A stretch of 47,326 bases of DNA from contig CAJLVJ010000010.1 in assembly GCA_905210085.1 (NCBI GenBank), positions 1 to 47,326 of the forward strand, read 5' to 3'. The position numbers and the translations under genes were made by a program. Below are positions 1-7,493 of the stretch, piece after piece. Below the pieces are notes generated by a model. The model did no database searches and was not told the DNA's origin. It saw only the letters and a program-made list of their open reading frames with translations. The stretch is from an uncultured Collinsella sp. GTDB taxonomy: Bacteria > Actinomycetota > Coriobacteriia > Coriobacteriales > Coriobacteriaceae. Every line of letters begins with the position of its first letter. Within the stretch, counting starts at the first letter, position 1.

Positions 1-89
1 ACAACTTCAGGATCCACTCGACGCTGGGCTACATGTCGCCGGTCGAGTTCAGGGAAGCGGGGCTGTCCCTCCCGGAATCGTCCAAATAG
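1..89 (+). pseudogene. IS3-family transposase (OrfB/integrase), C-terminal 28 residues only
   Basis: The frame starting at base 3 encodes 28 residues ending in a TAG at 87-89. It contains the HSTLGYMSPVEF block, which is the usual C-terminal end of IS3-family rve/DDE integrases (N-x-x-R-x-H-S-x-L-x-Y-x-x-P). The rest of the gene lies left of the window. The bases just after the stop (about 90-105) resemble the short 3' tail of IS3 elements, but the terminal inverted repeat is not seen because IS110 sequence takes over. The element is therefore cut or nested. Confidence 0.8.
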
Positions 90-575
90 ATGTTGCCAAT
101 CCAGAACAGGCAGGTCAGGTTCCTGGCCGCCCGGATATCGGAGGCCCTCGACGAGGCCGGGGCCCTCGAGGCCGAGACGGCGGCGCTGCTCGAGGGCGAC
201 GAGACCTACGCGTGCCTGCTCACCGTGCCCGGCATCGGCCCGAGGACCGCGGCGCAGCTCGCGGTGTCGGTCGACATCGGGAGGTTCCCGGACCACGACC
301 ACCTGGCCTCGTACTGCGGCATAGCCCCGAGGGCGAGGAGCTCCGGCACGTCGGTGAGGTCGGTCAGGGCGTCCAGGCGCGGCGACGCGAGGCTCAAGTC
401 CCTGCTGATCTTCTCGTGCAACAGCCTGGTGAGGTCCTCGGGGCGCTACGGCGAGTACTACCGGGCCTGCAGGGCGCGGGGCATGGGGCACGGGCGGGCG
501 CTCAAGGCCGTCGCGAGGAAGCGGCTCAGGGCGATATACGCCGTGATGCGCGACCGGGTGCCCTACCGGGAGTAG
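90..575 (+). pseudogene. IS110-family transposase, C-terminal fragment
   Basis: This open frame of up to 161 codons carries the C-terminal transposase domain of the IS110/IS116/IS902 family. It has the TVPGIGPRTAAQL helix-hairpin-helix-like block, LASYCGIAPRARSSG, a conserved serine region, and a basic tail ending in a TAG at 573-575. Full-length members run to about 350-420 residues and start with a RuvC-like DEDD domain; that half is missing. The true IS110 sequence probably begins near 105, after a few bases of IS3 tail, so the apparent ATG at 90 is not a real start. Bases 586-610 after the stop may be the 3' end of the element. It should be inactive as read here. Confidence 0.8.
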
Positions 576-623
576 CCCCGACGGTTGACAAAACTATAGG
601 AACACCCAACGACTACATAGCAT

Positions 624-687
624 GAGAGTGGATAATCTCCCAGTTTGGGCTCGCATTCAGGCTCAAAGTGGGAGATTATCCACTCTC
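624..687. repeat. Long hairpin with a perfect 19-bp inverted repeat
   Basis: The arms 624-642 and 669-687 are exact reverse complements (GAGAGTGGATAATCTCCCA and its complement). The 26-base loop can pair further through TTTGGGCT and the following AGGCTCAAA with wobbles. It lies 13 bases past the pdxT stop (minus strand) and about 50 bases past the IS110 fragment. No T-run follows on either strand, so an ordinary intrinsic terminator is unlikely. A dispersed palindromic repeat or an IS end is more likely. Confidence 0.75.
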
Positions 688-700
688 GTTTCTGTTCTGC

Positions 701-1288
701 CTACATTTGGAGGAAGAGCTCGTGGAGGTGGGTGTCTTCATCGAGTTCGGGGTGGAAGGTTACGCCGAGCTGGTTGTCTTGGCGGGCGGCGACGATGCGG
801 CCATCGACTTCGGCCAGGGCCTCGGCATCGCCGTGCACCTCAACGATGCGGGGCGCGCGGATAAACGTCAGCGGCACTTCACCGTCGATGCCGGCTACCT
901 GCCCCTTGGTTCGAAAGCTGCCGAGCTGCCTGCCGTAGGCATTGCGCTCGACAAGTACATCCATGGTTGCCAAACGCGGCGTGCCCTTATCGTCATGGGC
1001 GGCAAGATCGTGAGCCAGTAGAATCAGGCCGGCGCAGGTGCCCAGGACGGGCATGCCTTCAACAATGCGGGTGCGAAGCTCCTCGAGCATGCCCAACTCA
1101 TCAAGCAGCTTCCCTTGAACGGTAGACTCGCCGCCGGGAAGTACCAGACGGTCAAAGTCCTGCTTCAAATCGGCCGCCTGCCTCAGCTCAATACAGTGTG
1201 CGCCAAGCTCGGATAGTCTTGCCTCGTGCTCGGCAAAAGCGCCTTGGACCGCCAGCACGGCGACCGTTTGGTCTGCATAATCGCTCAT
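701..1288 (-). CDS. pdxT: Pyridoxal 5'-phosphate synthase glutaminase subunit PdxT
   Basis: This 195-residue protein is the class I glutamine amidotransferase that supplies ammonia to PdxS in the ribose-5-phosphate-dependent vitamin B6 pathway. Visible motifs are the AVQGAFAEH opening, the PGGEST oxyanion segment near residues 51-56, the nucleophile elbow GTCAGL with Cys85, and the FHPEL block with His179 and Glu181, which completes the triad. The length is normal for the family. It follows pdxS by 20 bases on the same strand and is almost certainly cotranscribed. PdxS and PdxT together form the cytoplasmic 12+12 complex. Confidence 0.96.
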   Translation of the reverse strand: MSDYADQTVAVLAVQGAFAEHEARLSELGAHCIELRQAADLKQDFDRLVLPGGESTVQGKLLDELGMLEELRTRIVEGMPVLGTCAGLILLAHDLAAHDDKGTPRLATMDVLVERNAYGRQLGSFRTKGQVAGIDGEVPLTFIRAPRIVEVHGDAEALAEVDGRIVAARQDNQLGVTFHPELDEDTHLHELFLQM

Positions 1289-1308
1289 GTGCGATCCTTT
1301 CTGCTGGA

Positions 1309-2199
1309 CTAGCGCCCGCGCTCCTCCATGATGATCTCGATCTCGTCGGCGTTGATGCCCACCATGGCCTCGCCCAGGTCCTCCGAAAGCTCGGCAATGA
1401 GTTTGGCATCGGTGAAGTTTGCCACGGCCTTGACGATGGCGGCTGCGCGCTTGGCGGGGTCGCCGCTCTTAAAGATGCCCGAGCCGACAAAGACGCCTTC
1501 GGCGCCCAGCTGCATCATCAGCGCGGCGTCGGCGGGGGTCGCTACGCCGCCGGCGGCAAAGTTCACAACGGGAAGCTTACCCGTAGCATGGACCTCGCGC
1601 ACCAGCTCGACCGGAACCTGCAGTTGCTTGGCTGCCTCAAAGAGTTCGTCGTCGCGCAGGGCAACAACGTCGCGGATTTGCTTTTGGATCTTGCGCATGT
1701 GGCGCACGGCCTGGACCACGTCGCCCGTGCCCGGCTCGCCCTTGGTGCGAATCATCGTGGCGCCCTCGGCAACACGGCGCAGCGCCTCGCCCAGATCACG
1801 GGCGCCGCAGACAAACGGCACGTCAAACTGGGTCTTGTCGATGTGATAGACGTCATCGGCAGGGGAGAGAACCTCGGACTCATCGATGTAGTCGATCTCG
1901 ATGGCCTGCAGGACCTGCGCCTCGACGATGTGACCGATGCGGCACTTGGCCATGACGGGGATGGAGACGGCCTCCTGGATGCCCTTGATCATCTTGGGGT
2001 CGCTCATGCGCGAGACGCCGCCTGCGGCACGGATGTCGGCCGGGATGCGCTCGAGGGCCATGACGGCGCAGGCGCCTGCCTCCTCGGCGATGCGTGCCTG
2101 CTCGGGCGTGGTAACGTCCATGATGACGCCGCCCTTGAGCATCTGCGCGAGCTCGCGATTGAGTTTGACGCGGTCGGCCTTGCTGTTCTGTTCTGCCAT
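1309..2199 (-). CDS. pdxS: Pyridoxal 5'-phosphate synthase lyase subunit PdxS
   Basis: This 296-residue TIM-barrel enzyme condenses ribose 5-phosphate, glyceraldehyde 3-phosphate and PdxT-derived ammonia into PLP. It has the near-invariant blocks GGVIMDV, ALERIPADIRAAGGVSRMSDP, the first catalytic lysine in MAKCRIGH, and the second lysine region RTKGEPGTG. The first block reads AKC rather than the more common AKA, a minor variation. I chose the ATG at 2197-2199 because AAGGGAG lies a few bases upstream; a longer reading to 2241 would add 14 untypical residues. It is the first gene of pdxST, divergent from the regulator at 2345. Confidence 0.96.
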   Translation of the reverse strand: MAEQNSKADRVKLNRELAQMLKGGVIMDVTTPEQARIAEEAGACAVMALERIPADIRAAGGVSRMSDPKMIKGIQEAVSIPVMAKCRIGHIVEAQVLQAIEIDYIDESEVLSPADDVYHIDKTQFDVPFVCGARDLGEALRRVAEGATMIRTKGEPGTGDVVQAVRHMRKIQKQIRDVVALRDDELFEAAKQLQVPVELVREVHATGKLPVVNFAAGGVATPADAALMMQLGAEGVFVGSGIFKSGDPAKRAAAIVKAVANFTDAKLIAELSEDLGEAMVGINADEIEIIMEERGR

Positions 2200-2259
2200 G
2201 GTTGCTCCCTTGGTTGGCATGTGCATTGCTTGACGGAACATCCTATCGGGGAGCTGGGT

Positions 2260-2293
2260 ATGACAAAATACTCAGTTTTCGAGATAATTACAA
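2260..2293. promoter_or_regulatory. Overlapping divergent promoters between pdxS and the MocR regulator
   Basis: On the plus strand ATGACA (2260-2265) and GATAAT (2283-2288) are 17 bases apart and point to the regulator. On the minus strand TTGTAA (2293-2288) and TATTTT (2270-2265) are also 17 bases apart and point to pdxS. The two promoters occupy nearly the same DNA, so polymerase or regulator bound for one would block the other. Promoter strength and the regulator's binding sites are inference. Confidence 0.5.
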
Positions 2294-2344
2294 GGTCAGA
2301 CTAATACCAGATTGAACAGCTCGATAAGATCAGGTGGCAAACTC

Positions 2345-3793
2345 ATGCTTGACTACAATTTGGAAAAACGCGGCGAAGCATCGCTCTATGAGTATGTTTA
2401 CCAGCAAATTCGAGATGATATCGTAGCTGGACGCATTGTGGCGGGGGAGCATTTGCCGTCTAAGCGCGCCTTTGCCAGTCATCTGGGAATCAGTGTCATT
2501 ACTATCGAGAATGCATATAGCCAGCTACTGGCCGAGGGCTATATTTGCTCAAAGCCGCGGCGTGGCTACTACGCTTGCAAGCTTCCGGATGCACCGGTTT
2601 TGCCTTTGGCTTCGGAGGGCATCGACCGAGATGCCGTCTCTGTGGACCCCAGCGCGCATGATGTCCGCGGGCGGGTCGAGCAATTCGACGCACTTTCTCC
2701 TTCCGCTTTGGAGGCGGCGCGGCTTTGGCAAAGCGCACTGCGGGCGACGCTGGCATCCGAAGACGAGCGCGAGATCTTTTCGCCCGCACCGGTACAGGGC
2801 ACCGTTCGGCTACGATGCGCAATTGCTCATCATCTGCGCGGGACGAGGGGTATGAATGTCGACCCCGACAACATTGTTATCGGTGCGGGCGCCCAGCTGC
2901 TCGATACCATGTTGGTTCAGCTGCTTGGCGCGGACAAGGTGTATGCCGTTGAGGATCCGGGCTATTTGCGCCTGACGCGCATCTATCAGGCTATGGGCTG
3001 CCAAGTACGACATATCCCGTTGGATGACGACGGCGTGGACCTGAGCGCTCTGCAGAAAACTGGGACCGATGTCCTTCACCTTATGCCGTCCCATCAGTAT
3101 CCCACCGGTCTTGTGACGAGCATTGCGCGTCGCTATGCGCTGCTGAGCTGGGCCGCCGAGCGACCAGGTCGGTACCTCATCGAAGATGACTTTGATTGTG
3201 AGTTTCGCCTTGCCGGCAAGCCAATTCCCGCGCTCGCGTCGATCGATGCCTCCCAGTCGGTTATCTACACCAACACGTTTTCGAAGAGCCTGTCATCGGC
3301 GTTGCGTCTAGCGTACATGGTGCTGCCCGATGAGCTAATGGAGCGGTTTAGGCGCAACCTTGGTTTTTACGCCTCGTCGGTGAGTTCTGTTGACCAGGTC
3401 GCTTTGGCTCGTTTGCTGGAATCGGGTGATTACGAGCGACATGTGAACCGCGTGCGCGTTCGTGCTCGTGAGGCGCGTGATGGCCTGACGTCGCTTGTAC
3501 GGAAGGCATTTCCGGCAGGGGAGGTCTCGATCGAGCATGCGGACGCGGGCCTTTACTGCACCGTGGTTGCGGAGCGTGGAACGGGCGGAAGCACTTTTGC
3601 ACGGGCCCTCACGCGCTCGAGCATCCCTTTTATCGATATCGGTGACTGTTTTTGGTGTGCCGATGGCGCATCTGCCCCTGAAAACTCAACTCATATTCTT
3701 GTCCAGTATGACGATCTGAGTCCAAAAGTACTAACTACCTTGGAATTGCAGCTAATGGGGGGCACTCTGCAATCTAAGCGAGTAGACTTTTAG
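2345..3793 (+). CDS. pdxR: MocR/PdxR-type transcriptional regulator (GntR HTH plus aminotransferase-like domain)
   Basis: This 482-residue protein joins an N-terminal GntR winged helix (ASLYEYVYQQIRDDIVAGRI through ENAYSQLLAEGYI, roughly residues 10-75) to a fold-type I aminotransferase-like domain. The latter shows HLMPSHQYPTG, IEDDFDCEFR, and the PLP-lysine segment NTFSKSLS with Lys near residue 314. PdxR members sense PLP and activate pdxST, and the gene is divergent from pdxST, so that role is strongly suggested. I chose the ATG at 2345 because AGGTGG lies 7 bases upstream; a TTG at 2312 has no clear ribosome site. The last codons and stop lie inside the left arm of the hairpin repeat at 3774. 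Confidence 0.88.
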   Translation: MLDYNLEKRGEASLYEYVYQQIRDDIVAGRIVAGEHLPSKRAFASHLGISVITIENAYSQLLAEGYICSKPRRGYYACKLPDAPVLPLASEGIDRDAVSVDPSAHDVRGRVEQFDALSPSALEAARLWQSALRATLASEDEREIFSPAPVQGTVRLRCAIAHHLRGTRGMNVDPDNIVIGAGAQLLDTMLVQLLGADKVYAVEDPGYLRLTRIYQAMGCQVRHIPLDDDGVDLSALQKTGTDVLHLMPSHQYPTGLVTSIARRYALLSWAAERPGRYLIEDDFDCEFRLAGKPIPALASIDASQSVIYTNTFSKSLSSALRLAYMVLPDELMERFRRNLGFYASSVSSVDQVALARLLESGDYERHVNRVRVRAREARDGLTSLVRKAFPAGEVSIEHADAGLYCTVVAERGTGGSTFARALTRSSIPFIDIGDCFWCADGASAPENSTHILVQYDDLSPKVLTTLELQLMGGTLQSKRVDF

Positions 3794-3894
3794 CACTTTG
3801 GCGACCAGGCCGTTTTGTAGAAGCTATCTACCTGCGGTTTTGAAAAGCAGGATGACCGGCCTGCTCGGGATGTTCAAAAAAGTCTACTCACTTG
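3774..3894. repeat. Hairpin repeat, copy 1 (~121 bp, related to copy 2 at 5193)
   Basis: The outer arms, GAGTAGACTTTT at 3780-3791 and AAAAGTCTACTC at 3878-3889, pair exactly. An inner stem pairs CAGGCCG (3806-3812) with CGGCCTG (3857-3863). The middle includes TTTACCTGCGG-like sequence (ctacctgcggttt) shared with copy 2. The left arm starts inside the end of the regulator gene and supplies its last codons and stop. No coding capacity is convincing. Confidence 0.85.
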
Positions 3895-3927
3895 CCGCGC
3901 AAAGCTCCTGCATGAGAAAAAAATGGG

Positions 3928-3993
3928 GTTTTCAACAGGGCTTCGTCCAGCTCTCGGCAAGCTTTTGGCCAGTTGGGGAGGGCTGTTGAAAAC
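3928..3993. repeat. 11-bp perfect inverted repeat in the leader of the nuclease-like gene
   Basis: GTTTTCAACAG (3928-3938) and CTGTTGAAAAC (3983-3993) are exact reverse complements separated by 44 bases. The pair lies between hairpin repeat copy 1 and the start at 4071. It could be an operator or an RNA structure in the leader; nothing in the sequence decides. The rest of 3895-4070 shows no gene. Confidence 0.6.
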
Positions 3994-4070
3994 TTTGCAG
4001 TCCGTTCGGCGCCATTTTTGGTGCGTTCGCGCCAATGCGTGACTGACTGGGTTGAAATTCGTGTTTTCCT

Positions 4071-5204
4071 GTGCCTATGAAGGATCTACTTTGTGACATA
4101 TCGGCTTTTAGGTACTGGTGTTTGCCTCCTCAAGTCCGCGCTTTGTGTCCGCCGCTTCCACGACCGGAAGAAGACCGGCAGCGATATGATCTCGCCCGCA
4201 ACCCGACGGCTGCGGTCGCGCTCGGTTTTCCGTTGTATACATTGGTTCGGACGAGAAACAAACGGACTTGTCCTGCCAGCATTAGGCAGCGGCTGTTTCT
4301 TGGTGAGCTCCCCAGGGAATCCGTGCTGGAAACGGAGCATGGGTTTTTGGTTACATCTCCTCTACTGACGACATTCATCATGTCGCGGCATCTGACGGAT
4401 CTTCAGCTTCTTTTGGTATTGGCGGAGATGTGTGGCTTGTTTGCGGTGTGTGCCCTGCCGGCGGCACTTGAGGCGGAGCTTTCGCGTGCAATTGATTCGG
4501 GCGCGATTTCGACAACGTTCGGTTGGGTGCGCTGCCCGTCCGAGGACGGCACCGCCTCAAATTTATGGCGTCGAGACGCTTTGGTTTTGGGCGGAGACCT
4601 TGACCGTTTTTGTTCAGATGTTTGCGGGATGCGTTACGGCAATAGATTTATGGCGGTATCGCAACTCGTTCCATTGGGTGCCGCGTCGCCTTTTGAGGTC
4701 GAGGCGTATTTGCTACTTGCACTGCCGCGATCCCTGGGAGGCGAAAGTTTTTGCGACATAGAGCTTAATGTTGAAGTGATGCTAGGCACAAGTGCTCGAG
4801 CGATTGTGGGAAAGTCCCGTGTATATATCGACCTACTTCTTTCTTCACCGGACGGTAGGCGACAGGTGGCCATTGAATGTCAGGGAAAGGCCTCGCACGG
4901 ACGCGCAGGGGATGGCTTGCGTGACGCTGACCGCATGACGGCCCTTCAGGCCATGGGCTACGATGTGCTTCTCCTGACACACAGACAGATATCGGATGAG
5001 GATAGATTCCGCGCGATCGTTAAGGCCATATGCAGGATGCTCGATGCTGAATATCGTGATAAAAGCTCGGATGAGCAAAGGGCTGAGATATTACTCCGGT
5101 CTGAACTATTCATTGACTGGACAAAATTGGGAGTAATCGACGGAAAGATGCCCGTTAGACACAAAATGGCTCGATCGTGGACGGCTGCGAATCTAAGTGA
5201 GTAG
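4071..5204 (+). CDS. Putative Vsr/DUF559-like PD-(D/E)xK nuclease protein
   Basis: This 377-residue protein is not one I can name. The C-terminal third looks like a Vsr/DUF559-type endonuclease fold. It has IDLLL (Asp near residue 254), then IECQGK with Glu near 269 and a following SHG, then DADRMTALQAMGYDVLLLTHRQ, matching the family's acid / E-x-x-G-x-H / D-x-x-R / G-Y-x-V-L layout. The N-terminal two thirds begin with DISAFRYWCLPP and recall the SALRYWR-PP proteins common in Coriobacteriia, with a possible winged-helix character. GTG (4071) or ATG (4077) could be the start, and no clear ribosome site is seen. The gene sits between two hairpin repeats, and its stop lies inside the second. 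Nuclease activity is inference. Confidence 0.6.
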   Translation: MPMKDLLCDISAFRYWCLPPQVRALCPPLPRPEEDRQRYDLARNPTAAVALGFPLYTLVRTRNKRTCPASIRQRLFLGELPRESVLETEHGFLVTSPLLTTFIMSRHLTDLQLLLVLAEMCGLFAVCALPAALEAELSRAIDSGAISTTFGWVRCPSEDGTASNLWRRDALVLGGDLDRFCSDVCGMRYGNRFMAVSQLVPLGAASPFEVEAYLLLALPRSLGGESFCDIELNVEVMLGTSARAIVGKSRVYIDLLLSSPDGRRQVAIECQGKASHGRAGDGLRDADRMTALQAMGYDVLLLTHRQISDEDRFRAIVKAICRMLDAEYRDKSSDEQRAEILLRSELFIDWTKLGVIDGKMPVRHKMARSWTAANLSE

Positions 5205-5315
5205 ACTTTTGGCACTTTGGCGACTAGGTCGTTTTGCAACAAGGCATTTACCTGCGGCTTTATAAAGTGATATGGATGGTCTGCTCGGCAAGTTCCAAAA
5301 AGTCTACTCACTTAG
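5193..5315. repeat. Hairpin repeat, copy 2 (123 bp)
   Basis: The outer arms 5193-5210 and 5298-5315 are perfect 18-bp reverse complements (CTAAGTGAGTAGACTTTT and its complement). The inner stem TAGGTCG (5225-5231) with TGGTCTG (5277-5283) pairs only if G-U wobbles are allowed. Copy 1 holds the Watson-Crick version of this stem, so the pairing survives sequence change. The left arm supplies the last codons and TAG of the nuclease-like gene, in a different frame from copy 1 and its gene. Confidence 0.9.
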
Positions 5316-5381
5316 TTTTTGACGAGAAGCCGATGTCGAAGACGGTCCTATTTCAGGGCGTTAACAAGTTCGTGAGGCACG

Positions 5382-5409
5382 AAAAAGGCCCGGACCAATA
5401 CGGTCCGGG
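5382..5409 (-). terminator. Rho-independent terminator of the rubrerythrin gene
   Basis: The 8-bp stem 5389-5396 / 5402-5409 (CCCGGACC with GGTCCGGG) has a 5-base loop. Read on the minus strand it is followed by GGCC and a T-run at 5386-5382. It lies about 40 bases past the rubrerythrin stop. Confidence 0.85.
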
Positions 5410-5446
5410 GCTCATCGAGCTAGAGGTTATGTCTCAAGCGGTTGGC

Positions 5447-6007
5447 TTAGCCAAAGTAGCGCTTAAGCAGGCCGGCAAAAGCTTTGCCGTGGCGGGCCTC
5501 GTCACGAGCCATCTCGTGGACGGTGTCGTGGATGGCATCGAGGCCAGCGGCCTTGGCGCGCTTGGCAAGATCAGTCTTGCCGGCGGTGGCGCCGTTCTCG
5601 GCCTCAACGCGCATCTCGAGGTTCTTCTTGGTGGAGTCGGTCACGACCTCGCCCAGGAGCTCAGCGAACTTGGCGGCGTGCTCGGCCTCCTCGTGGGCAG
5701 CCTTCTCCCAGTACAGGCCGATCTCGGGGTAGCCCTCGCGATGAGCGACGCGAGCCATGGCCAGGTACATACCGACCTCGGAGCACTCGCCCTCAAAGTT
5801 GGCGCGCAGGTCGGCAACGATGTCCTCGGAGACGCCCTCCATCTTGGCGACGCCCACGACGTGCTCGGCAGCCCACTCGAGCTGGCCCTCCTCCTGCTTC
5901 AGGAAGCGAGAACCGGGAACGCCGCACTGGGGGCACTTAAAATCCTCGGGCAGCTGGTCGCCGTCGAACTCTTCCACATAACCGCAAACGGGGCAAACAA
6001 ACTTCAT
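5447..6007 (-). CDS. Rubrerythrin with N-terminal rubredoxin domain (reverse order)
   Basis: This 186-residue cytoplasmic oxidative-stress protein probably reduces hydrogen peroxide with NAD(P)H-derived electrons in this anaerobe. Residues 1-35 form a rubredoxin-type iron site with two CxxC pairs (CPVCGY and CPQCGVPG). The remainder is a ferritin-like four-helix domain with diiron-type ExxH motifs (EEAEHAAKF and ARDEARHGKAF). Rubredoxin first and ferritin domain second is the 'reverse rubrerythrin' order, opposite to classical rubrerythrin. I chose the ATG at 6005-6007 because AAAGGA precedes it; an upstream extension to 6112 lacks family resemblance. It has its own terminator and is monocistronic. 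Confidence 0.92.
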   Translation of the reverse strand: MKFVCPVCGYVEEFDGDQLPEDFKCPQCGVPGSRFLKQEEGQLEWAAEHVVGVAKMEGVSEDIVADLRANFEGECSEVGMYLAMARVAHREGYPEIGLYWEKAAHEEAEHAAKFAELLGEVVTDSTKKNLEMRVEAENGATAGKTDLAKRAKAAGLDAIHDTVHEMARDEARHGKAFAGLLKRYFG

Positions 6008-6263
6008 GATTCGATCCTTTCGATCGATGGCGATGGTGCGCTCGTCCGGTCCCGTAAAGGCCCTCTCCGGACGTGCGTCTTGACGGGTTCTATTATCCAT
6101 AAATGCAACCAAATGTGAAGCCTATTAGGAATGATTTTTAATAAAACAATTTTGAGATATGAAGATGTTGATTGATTAACGATTGGCAGGCCGTCTTTGA
6201 CCGCCGCTGAGTACAATCGGTCGAGCAAATGTTGACCAATCAACAAATGAGGGAGTTTCCTTT

Positions 6264-7484
6264 ATGCATCTAGCCCGCCGCGCCTGGTGCCGAACGTATC
6301 AAACGGTTTTTCGCATCGCATTGCCGGTGCTGCCCTATACCGAGCCACGCATTCTGGAGCATGCTGAGGATGTGCCCGCGGTGCTTCAAAAGTGCTCGAT
6401 CCAGAAGGTCCTTATCGTGACAGACCCTGGTATTGCACGTTTGGGGCTCACGGCATCACTCGAGCGTGCGCTTACGGCTCAGGGGATTGGCGTTACGGTC
6501 TATGCCGAAACGCGTGCGAACCCCACGGTCTCAAACGTGGAAGAAGCGGCGTCCCTGTATCGAGAGCGCGCCTGCCAGGCCATTATCGGCTTTGGCGGTG
6601 GCTCGGCCATGGACTGTGCCAAGGGCATGGGAGCACGTATCGCGCAGCCAAACAAGCCCATCAACAAGATGCGCGGGCTGCTGCGGATTCATCGTCGTCT
6701 GCCGCTGCTCATCGCCGTTCCCACCACGGCAGGCACGGGAAGCGAGGTCACGCTTGCGGCGGTAATTACCGATGACGAGACGCACTACAAGTACCCCATT
6801 AACGACTTTGTGCTTATCCCGCGCTTTGCGGTGCACGACCCCGAGTTTACGCGCGGTCTGCCCGCCTCCATTACGGGGCAGACGGGCATGGATGCCCTGA
6901 CGCATGCCGTCGAGGCGTTTATCGGGCGAAGTACTACGCCCTATACGCGCAAGATGGCGCGACAGGCGGTGCAGCTCATCCACGACAATTTGCTCGAGGC
7001 CTATGAACATGGCGACGACATGCGTGCGCGTCGGAATATGCTTTCGGCGGCGTATAAGGCGGGTGTTGCCTTTACGCGCTCCTATGTTGGATACGTTCAT
7101 GCCATCGCACACAGCCTGGGCGGGCGTTACGGGATTCCGCACGGCTTGGCCAACGCTATCATCCTGCCGCATATGCTTCGCGCCTATGGCGAAGCTGCTG
7201 CTCCTAAGCTCGCCGATCTCGCCCGCATGGCCGGCATCGCGCCGGTGACCGCGCAGGACAGCCTGGCGGCCGAGGCCTTTATCGATTGGGTCGATCGAAT
7301 GAACGCCGCCTTGGACATTCCCAAATATGTGGCGGGCATTCGCCGCTCTGACATTCCCGAAATGGCGGCACATGCCGATGCCGAGGCCAATCCGCTGTAC
7401 CCCGTTCCGCTTTTGATGGCCCGCTCGGAGCTCGAGCATATGTACGAGGTCGTCGCGGGTGGTATGTTTGAGGACGAGAACTAG
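6264..7484 (+). CDS. Iron-containing alcohol dehydrogenase
   Basis: This 406-residue group III (Fe-dependent) alcohol dehydrogenase interconverts an alcohol and aldehyde with NAD(P). It has the dinucleotide loop GFGGGSAMDCAKG, the PTTAGTGSEVT block, the metal-binding segment ITGQTGMDALTHAVEAF, and the two histidine motifs in HAIAHSLGGRYGIPHG. The length matches the family. GAGGGAG lies before the ATG. It is followed by an aldehyde dehydrogenase after 9 bases, so the two act as a pair, perhaps oxidising an alcohol to a carboxylate or detoxifying an aldehyde. The substrate cannot be read from the sequence. Confidence 0.92.
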   Translation: MHLARRAWCRTYQTVFRIALPVLPYTEPRILEHAEDVPAVLQKCSIQKVLIVTDPGIARLGLTASLERALTAQGIGVTVYAETRANPTVSNVEEAASLYRERACQAIIGFGGGSAMDCAKGMGARIAQPNKPINKMRGLLRIHRRLPLLIAVPTTAGTGSEVTLAAVITDDETHYKYPINDFVLIPRFAVHDPEFTRGLPASITGQTGMDALTHAVEAFIGRSTTPYTRKMARQAVQLIHDNLLEAYEHGDDMRARRNMLSAAYKAGVAFTRSYVGYVHAIAHSLGGRYGIPHGLANAIILPHMLRAYGEAAAPKLADLARMAGIAPVTAQDSLAAEAFIDWVDRMNAALDIPKYVAGIRRSDIPEMAAHADAEANPLYPVPLLMARSELEHMYEVVAGGMFEDEN

Positions 7485-7493
7485 GAGGGTGCC

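Noticed and set aside
1198..2304. Long plus-strand open frame antisense to pdxST
   Set aside because: The minus strand has unmistakable PdxS/PdxT. The plus frame is a GC-rich shadow with no family resemblance.
3798..3989. 63-codon open frame inside hairpin repeat copy 1
   Set aside because: It spans the repeat and the 3928-3993 inverted repeat. The matching part of copy 2 does not keep the same reading, so it is unlikely to be a gene.
5234..6118. 294-codon plus-strand open frame opposite rubrerythrin
   Set aside because: It is the antisense of a protein with two CxxC pairs and diiron motifs, and has no resemblance to a known family.
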